Assembly: GCF_000439375.1 (NCBI RefSeq)
Contig: NZ_ATMI01000014.1
Span: 1 to 64,000 of the forward strand
Source of the DNA: Tatumella saanichensis
GTDB taxonomy: Bacteria > Pseudomonadota > Gammaproteobacteria > Enterobacterales > Enterobacteriaceae
Direction of reading: 5' to 3'
DNA: 64,000 nucleotides
Position numbers and translations under genes: made by a program. Below, piece after piece: positions 61,070-64,000 of the stretch. How positions within the stretch are numbered: the first letter of the stretch is position 1; every line of letters begins with the position of its first letter. Below the pieces are notes generated by a model, which saw nothing but the letters and a program-made list of their open reading frames with translations, did no database searches and was not told the DNA's origin.

Positions 61070-63052
61070 ATGTTAGGAAAATTAAGTTTAGCGGCAGTGC
61101 CCTTAGACGTCCCGATTGTCATGGTGACCGTCTCTGCCATTATCATCGCGGGTATCGCCATCCTAGCGGCGATTACCTATTTTGGTAAATGGAAATATCT
61201 GTGGTCGGAATGGATCACCTCTATCGACCATAAAAAACTGGGGATCATGTACTGTATCTTGGCGTTTGTCATGCTGTTGCGTGGCTTTGCCGATGCCATC
61301 ATGATGCGTAGCCAGCAAGTACTGGCCTCAGCCGGTGAGCCGGGCTTCCTGCCCCCTCACCACTACGATCAGATCTTTACCGCCCATGGCGTGATTATGA
61401 TCTTCTTCGTGGCGATGCCGTTCGTGGTCGGGCTGATGAACCTGGCGGTGCCGTTGCAAATCGGTGCCCGTGACGTTGCTTTCCCGTTCCTGAATAACCT
61501 GAGCTTCTGGTTCACGGCTATCGGTGTGGTACTGGTTAACCTGTCACTGGGTGTCGGTGAGTTCGCACAGACCGGCTGGCTGGCCTACCCACCGTTATCG
61601 GGGGCAGAGTACAGTCCGGGAGTCGGTGTTGATTACTGGATCTGGAGTCTACAGCTCTCCGGGATAGGGACCACCCTGACGGGTATTAACTTCTTTGTGA
61701 CGATCCTCAAGATGCGTACTCCAGGGATGACCCTGTTTAAAATGCCCATCTTTACGTGGACAGCGCTGTGCACCAACGTGCTGATCATTGCGGCTTTCCC
61801 AGTACTGACCGTAACCCTGGCACTGCTGACCCTTGACCGTTATCTGGGCTTCCATTTCTTTACTAATGAAATGGGTGGCAACATGATGATGTACGTCAAC
61901 CTGATTTGGGTTTGGGGCCATCCAGAAGTATATATCTTGGTCCTGCCGGTGTTCGGCGTCTTCTCTGAAGTCACCGCCACCTTCTCCAGAAAACGGATGT
62001 TTGGTTATACCTCCATGGTGTGGGCAACCGTTGCCATTACCGTTCTGTCGTTTATCGTCTGGCTGCACCACTTCTTCACCATGGGTGCGGGCGCGAACGT
62101 AAACGCCTTCTTCGGTATTATGACCATGATTATCGCTATCCCGACTGGGGTGAAAATCTTTAACTGGTTGTTCACTATGTACCAAGGCCGCATTCAGATG
62201 ACAGCCCCGATGCTGTGGACCGTTGGTTTTATTGTCACCTTCTCGGTAGGTGGGATGACGGGGGTACTGTTAGCGGTTCCGGGCGCGGACTTTGTGCTGC
62301 ACAACAGCCTGTTCCTGATTGCTCACTTCCATAACGTGATTATCGGTGGTGTGGTATTCGGTTGTATGGCCGGTGTCACTTACTGGTTCCCGAAAGCCTT
62401 TGGCTTTACCCTGAACGAAAAATGGGGGAAACGCTCTTTCTGGTTCTGGATCATCGGGTTCTTCGTTGCCTTTATGCCGCTGTACGCGCTGGGCTTTATG
62501 GGTATGACCCGCCGTCTAAGCCAGAATATCGACCCGCAGTTCCACCCGTTATTAGTCGTCGCTGCCTGTGGTGCTGGCCTGATTGCTATCGGTATCCTGT
62601 GCCAAATCATCATGTTCTGGGTATCGGTCCGCGACCGTCACCTGAACCGTGATCTGACCGGTGACCCGTGGGGTGCCCGTACCCTGGAGTGGTCAGTCTC
62701 CTCCCCTCCTCCGGCTTGGAACTTTGCGGTCATTCCAGAAGCCCATGAGCGTGATGTGTTCTGGGAGATGAAACAGCGTGGCGAGGCGTATCAGAAACCG
62801 GCTCATTATGAACCGATTCATATGCCGAAAAATAGCGGTGTTCCGGTGATTATTGCGCTGTTTGCCACGGTGTTCGGTTTTGCCATGATTTGGTGGATCT
62901 GGTGGCTGGCGATTGTCTGCTTCGTTGCCATGATTGCTCTGTGGATCGGTAAGAGCTTCGATGAGGACGTGGAATACTACGTGTCAGTGGAAGACATCGA
63001 GCAGCATGAACGTAAACACTTCGAAGAACTCAGCAAAGCAGGTGTGAAATAA
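61070..63052 (+). CDS. cyoB: Cytochrome bo3 ubiquinol oxidase subunit I
   Basis: Catalytic 660-residue heme-copper oxidase subunit (E. coli 663). It reduces O2 to water and pumps protons. Key stretches: [11 protein letters not shown] (low-spin heme His), [14 protein letters not shown] (CuB His and the cross-linked Tyr), WLHHFFTMG (CuB His pair) and [12 protein letters not shown] (heme o3 and low-spin heme His). About 15 TM helices. Its stop overlaps the cyoC start by one base (TAATG). Confidence 0.98.
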   Translation: MLGKLSLAAVPLDVPIVMVTVSAIIIAGIAILAAITYFGKWKYLWSEWITSIDHKKLGIMYCILAFVMLLRGFADAIMMRSQQVLASAGEPGFLPPHHYDQIFTAHGVIMIFFVAMPFVVGLMNLAVPLQIGARDVAFPFLNNLSFWFTAIGVVLVNLSLGVGEFAQTGWLAYPPLSGAEYSPGVGVDYWIWSLQLSGIGTTLTGINFFVTILKMRTPGMTLFKMPIFTWTALCTNVLIIAAFPVLTVTLALLTLDRYLGFHFFTNEMGGNMMMYVNLIWVWGHPEVYILVLPVFGVFSEVTATFSRKRMFGYTSMVWATVAITVLSFIVWLHHFFTMGAGANVNAFFGIMTMIIAIPTGVKIFNWLFTMYQGRIQMTAPMLWTVGFIVTFSVGGMTGVLLAVPGADFVLHNSLFLIAHFHNVIIGGVVFGCMAGVTYWFPKAFGFTLNEKWGKRSFWFWIIGFFVAFMPLYALGFMGMTRRLSQNIDPQFHPLLVVAACGAGLIAIGILCQIIMFWVSVRDRHLNRDLTGDPWGARTLEWSVSSPPPAWNFAVIPEAHERDVFWEMKQRGEAYQKPAHYEPIHMPKNSGVPVIIALFATVFGFAMIWWIWWLAIVCFVAMIALWIGKSFDEDVEYYVSVEDIEQHERKHFEELSKAGVK

Positions 63053-63666
63053 TGGCTACTCAAACTCTCTCTGAACAGCACGAGGCCCATGCAACACATG
63101 GGCACCACGATACAGGGGCCAATAAAGTGTTTGGTTTCTGGATCTACCTGATGAGTGACTGCATTATCTTTGCAACACTGTTTGCGACCTATGCAGTAAT
63201 GACTCATGGTACGGCGGGCGGCCCAACCGGTAAGGACTTCTTCGAACTTCCTTACGTCCTCGGCGAGACGGCCCTGTTGCTATTCAGCTCCATCACCTAT
63301 GGCTTCTCCATGATTGCCATGAACCGCAACAACCAGAAGGCCGTTATTGGCTTTCTGTTGGTGACCTTTGTACTGGGAGCTGGCTTTATCGGGATGGAGA
63401 TCAACGAATTCCATCATCTGATTGCCGAAGGATGGGGGCCACAACGCAGCGGATTCCTGTCAGCCTTCTTCACACTGGTCGGTACCCATGGTCTGCACGT
63501 GACCGTAGGTCTTATCTGGATGCTAGTGCTGATCTATCAGGTGGCGACCCGCGGTCTGAGCGCCACTAACCGTACCCGTCTGATGTGCTTGAGCCTGTTT
63601 TGGCACTTCCTGGATGTGGTATGGATCTGTGTGTTTACCATTGTTTATCTGATGGGGGTCATGTAA
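63052..63666 (+). CDS. cyoC: Cytochrome bo3 ubiquinol oxidase subunit III
   Basis: A 204-residue membrane subunit with five TM segments. [20 protein letters not shown] opens the hydrophobic core, and [11 protein letters not shown] carries the conserved Glu region of subunit III. Length equals E. coli. It overlaps both cyoB and cyoD by one base (TAATG each), indicating tight coupling. Confidence 0.97.
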   Translation: MATQTLSEQHEAHATHGHHDTGANKVFGFWIYLMSDCIIFATLFATYAVMTHGTAGGPTGKDFFELPYVLGETALLLFSSITYGFSMIAMNRNNQKAVIGFLLVTFVLGAGFIGMEINEFHHLIAEGWGPQRSGFLSAFFTLVGTHGLHVTVGLIWMLVLIYQVATRGLSATNRTRLMCLSLFWHFLDVVWICVFTIVYLMGVM

Positions 63667-63995
63667 TGAGCCATACTGTTAGCGAACATGGCGCTTCCCA
63701 CGGAAGCCTGAAGTCGTATATCACCGGCTTTATTCTTTCCGTTATCCTGACCGGTATCCCGTTCTGGATGGTAATGGAAGGCAGTGCTGCCAAAAGCACC
63801 ACTCTGGCGGTGGTGGTAATCTGTGCCGTGGTACAGGTTGTGGTTCACTTGGTCTACTTCCTGCACCTTGACCGTAAATCGGAAGGTGGTTGGAACATGG
63901 TTGCAATTGTCTTCTCGGCACTCATTATACTGATTGTTGTAGTCGGCTCACTGTGGATCATGTGGAACCTGAACTACAACATGATGCCGCAATAA
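63666..63995 (+). CDS. cyoD: Cytochrome bo3 ubiquinol oxidase subunit IV
   Basis: A 109-residue three-helix membrane subunit (E. coli 109 aa) that helps assemble the CuB site. From ATG 63666 ([13 protein letters not shown]) it overlaps cyoC by one base. [20 protein letters not shown] and [11 protein letters not shown] are conserved. The heme O synthase gene cyoE is expected next, beyond the window edge; only five bases remain. Confidence 0.97.
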   Translation: MSHTVSEHGASHGSLKSYITGFILSVILTGIPFWMVMEGSAAKSTTLAVVVICAVVQVVVHLVYFLHLDRKSEGGWNMVAIVFSALIILIVVVGSLWIMWNLNYNMMPQ

Positions 63996-64000
63996 CTGAG

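Overview
The window is a chromosomal segment of a gammaproteobacterium of the order Enterobacterales. Gene order from folD to cyoD is close to the E. coli folD-acrAB-clpPX-lon-cyo neighbourhood, and many protein lengths match E. coli exactly (FolD 288, Adk 214, RecR 201, ClpP 207, CyoD 109 aa). Several E. coli neighbours are missing at their usual places (ybaN, mscK, tesB, qmcA/ybbJ, cof/ybaE), and a CdsH-type cysteine desulfhydrase sits opposite decR. This suggests an Erwiniaceae-like genome (Pantoea/Erwinia/Tatumella side); the genus is only a guess.

Layout. 1-5.7 kb is accessory and decayed: a kdpD fragment with frameshifts, an in-frame stop and a 13-C tract; a kdpE scar reduced to its two ends; a YagU-like membrane protein; a GFA-family protein; then an AraC regulator plus an MFS exporter. 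The AraC/MFS segment is bounded by a 15-bp direct repeat identical to the 3' part of the adjacent tRNA-Arg(TCT) gene, and looks like a small tRNA-targeted island that has lost its integrase. 5.8-19.4 kb: folD-ybcJ, cysS, ppiB-lpxH, purEK with a PurR box, ybbO, ybbN, cueR/copA with a CueR promoter, ybaP, ybaK, gsk. 19.5-28.8 kb: hemH, adk, htpG, recR-ybaB-dnaX, apt, priC, rsmS, acrR. 28.9-33.3 kb: acrAB with an AcrR operator. 33.4-36.4 kb is a zinc-starvation block: a solo L36 paralogue and a three-gene metal ABC importer, each behind a Zur-like palindrome, plus an unannotated 34-residue membrane ORF coupled to the ATPase gene. 36.9-41.2 kb: tomB-hha, a 13-copy octamer repeat, 4.5S RNA, an alkyltransferase-like protein, ybaY and glnK-amtB with sigma-54/NtrC signals. 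41.3-47.2 kb: mdlAB, decR/cdsH, queC. 47.5-57.4 kb: comEA-like gene, ppiD, hupB, lon, clpXP, tig, bolA. 57.6-64 kb: yajG, ampG, cyoABCD.

How the genes work together. Heat-shock proteostasis genes (htpG, lon, clpPX, with tig and ppiD) are concentrated here; htpG, lon and clpP each carry a recognisable sigma-32 promoter. Copper (cueR/copA) and zinc (Zur-box genes) homeostasis have separate modules. Two programmed -1 frameshift sites are visible at sequence level: C CCA AAG in copA, giving a 74-residue CopA(Z)-like copper chaperone, and A AAA AAG in dnaX, giving the 439-residue gamma subunit. Most of the window is conserved core; the unusual parts are the left-end island and kdp scar, the small ORF in the zinc operon, and the two microsatellites near ffs and queC.
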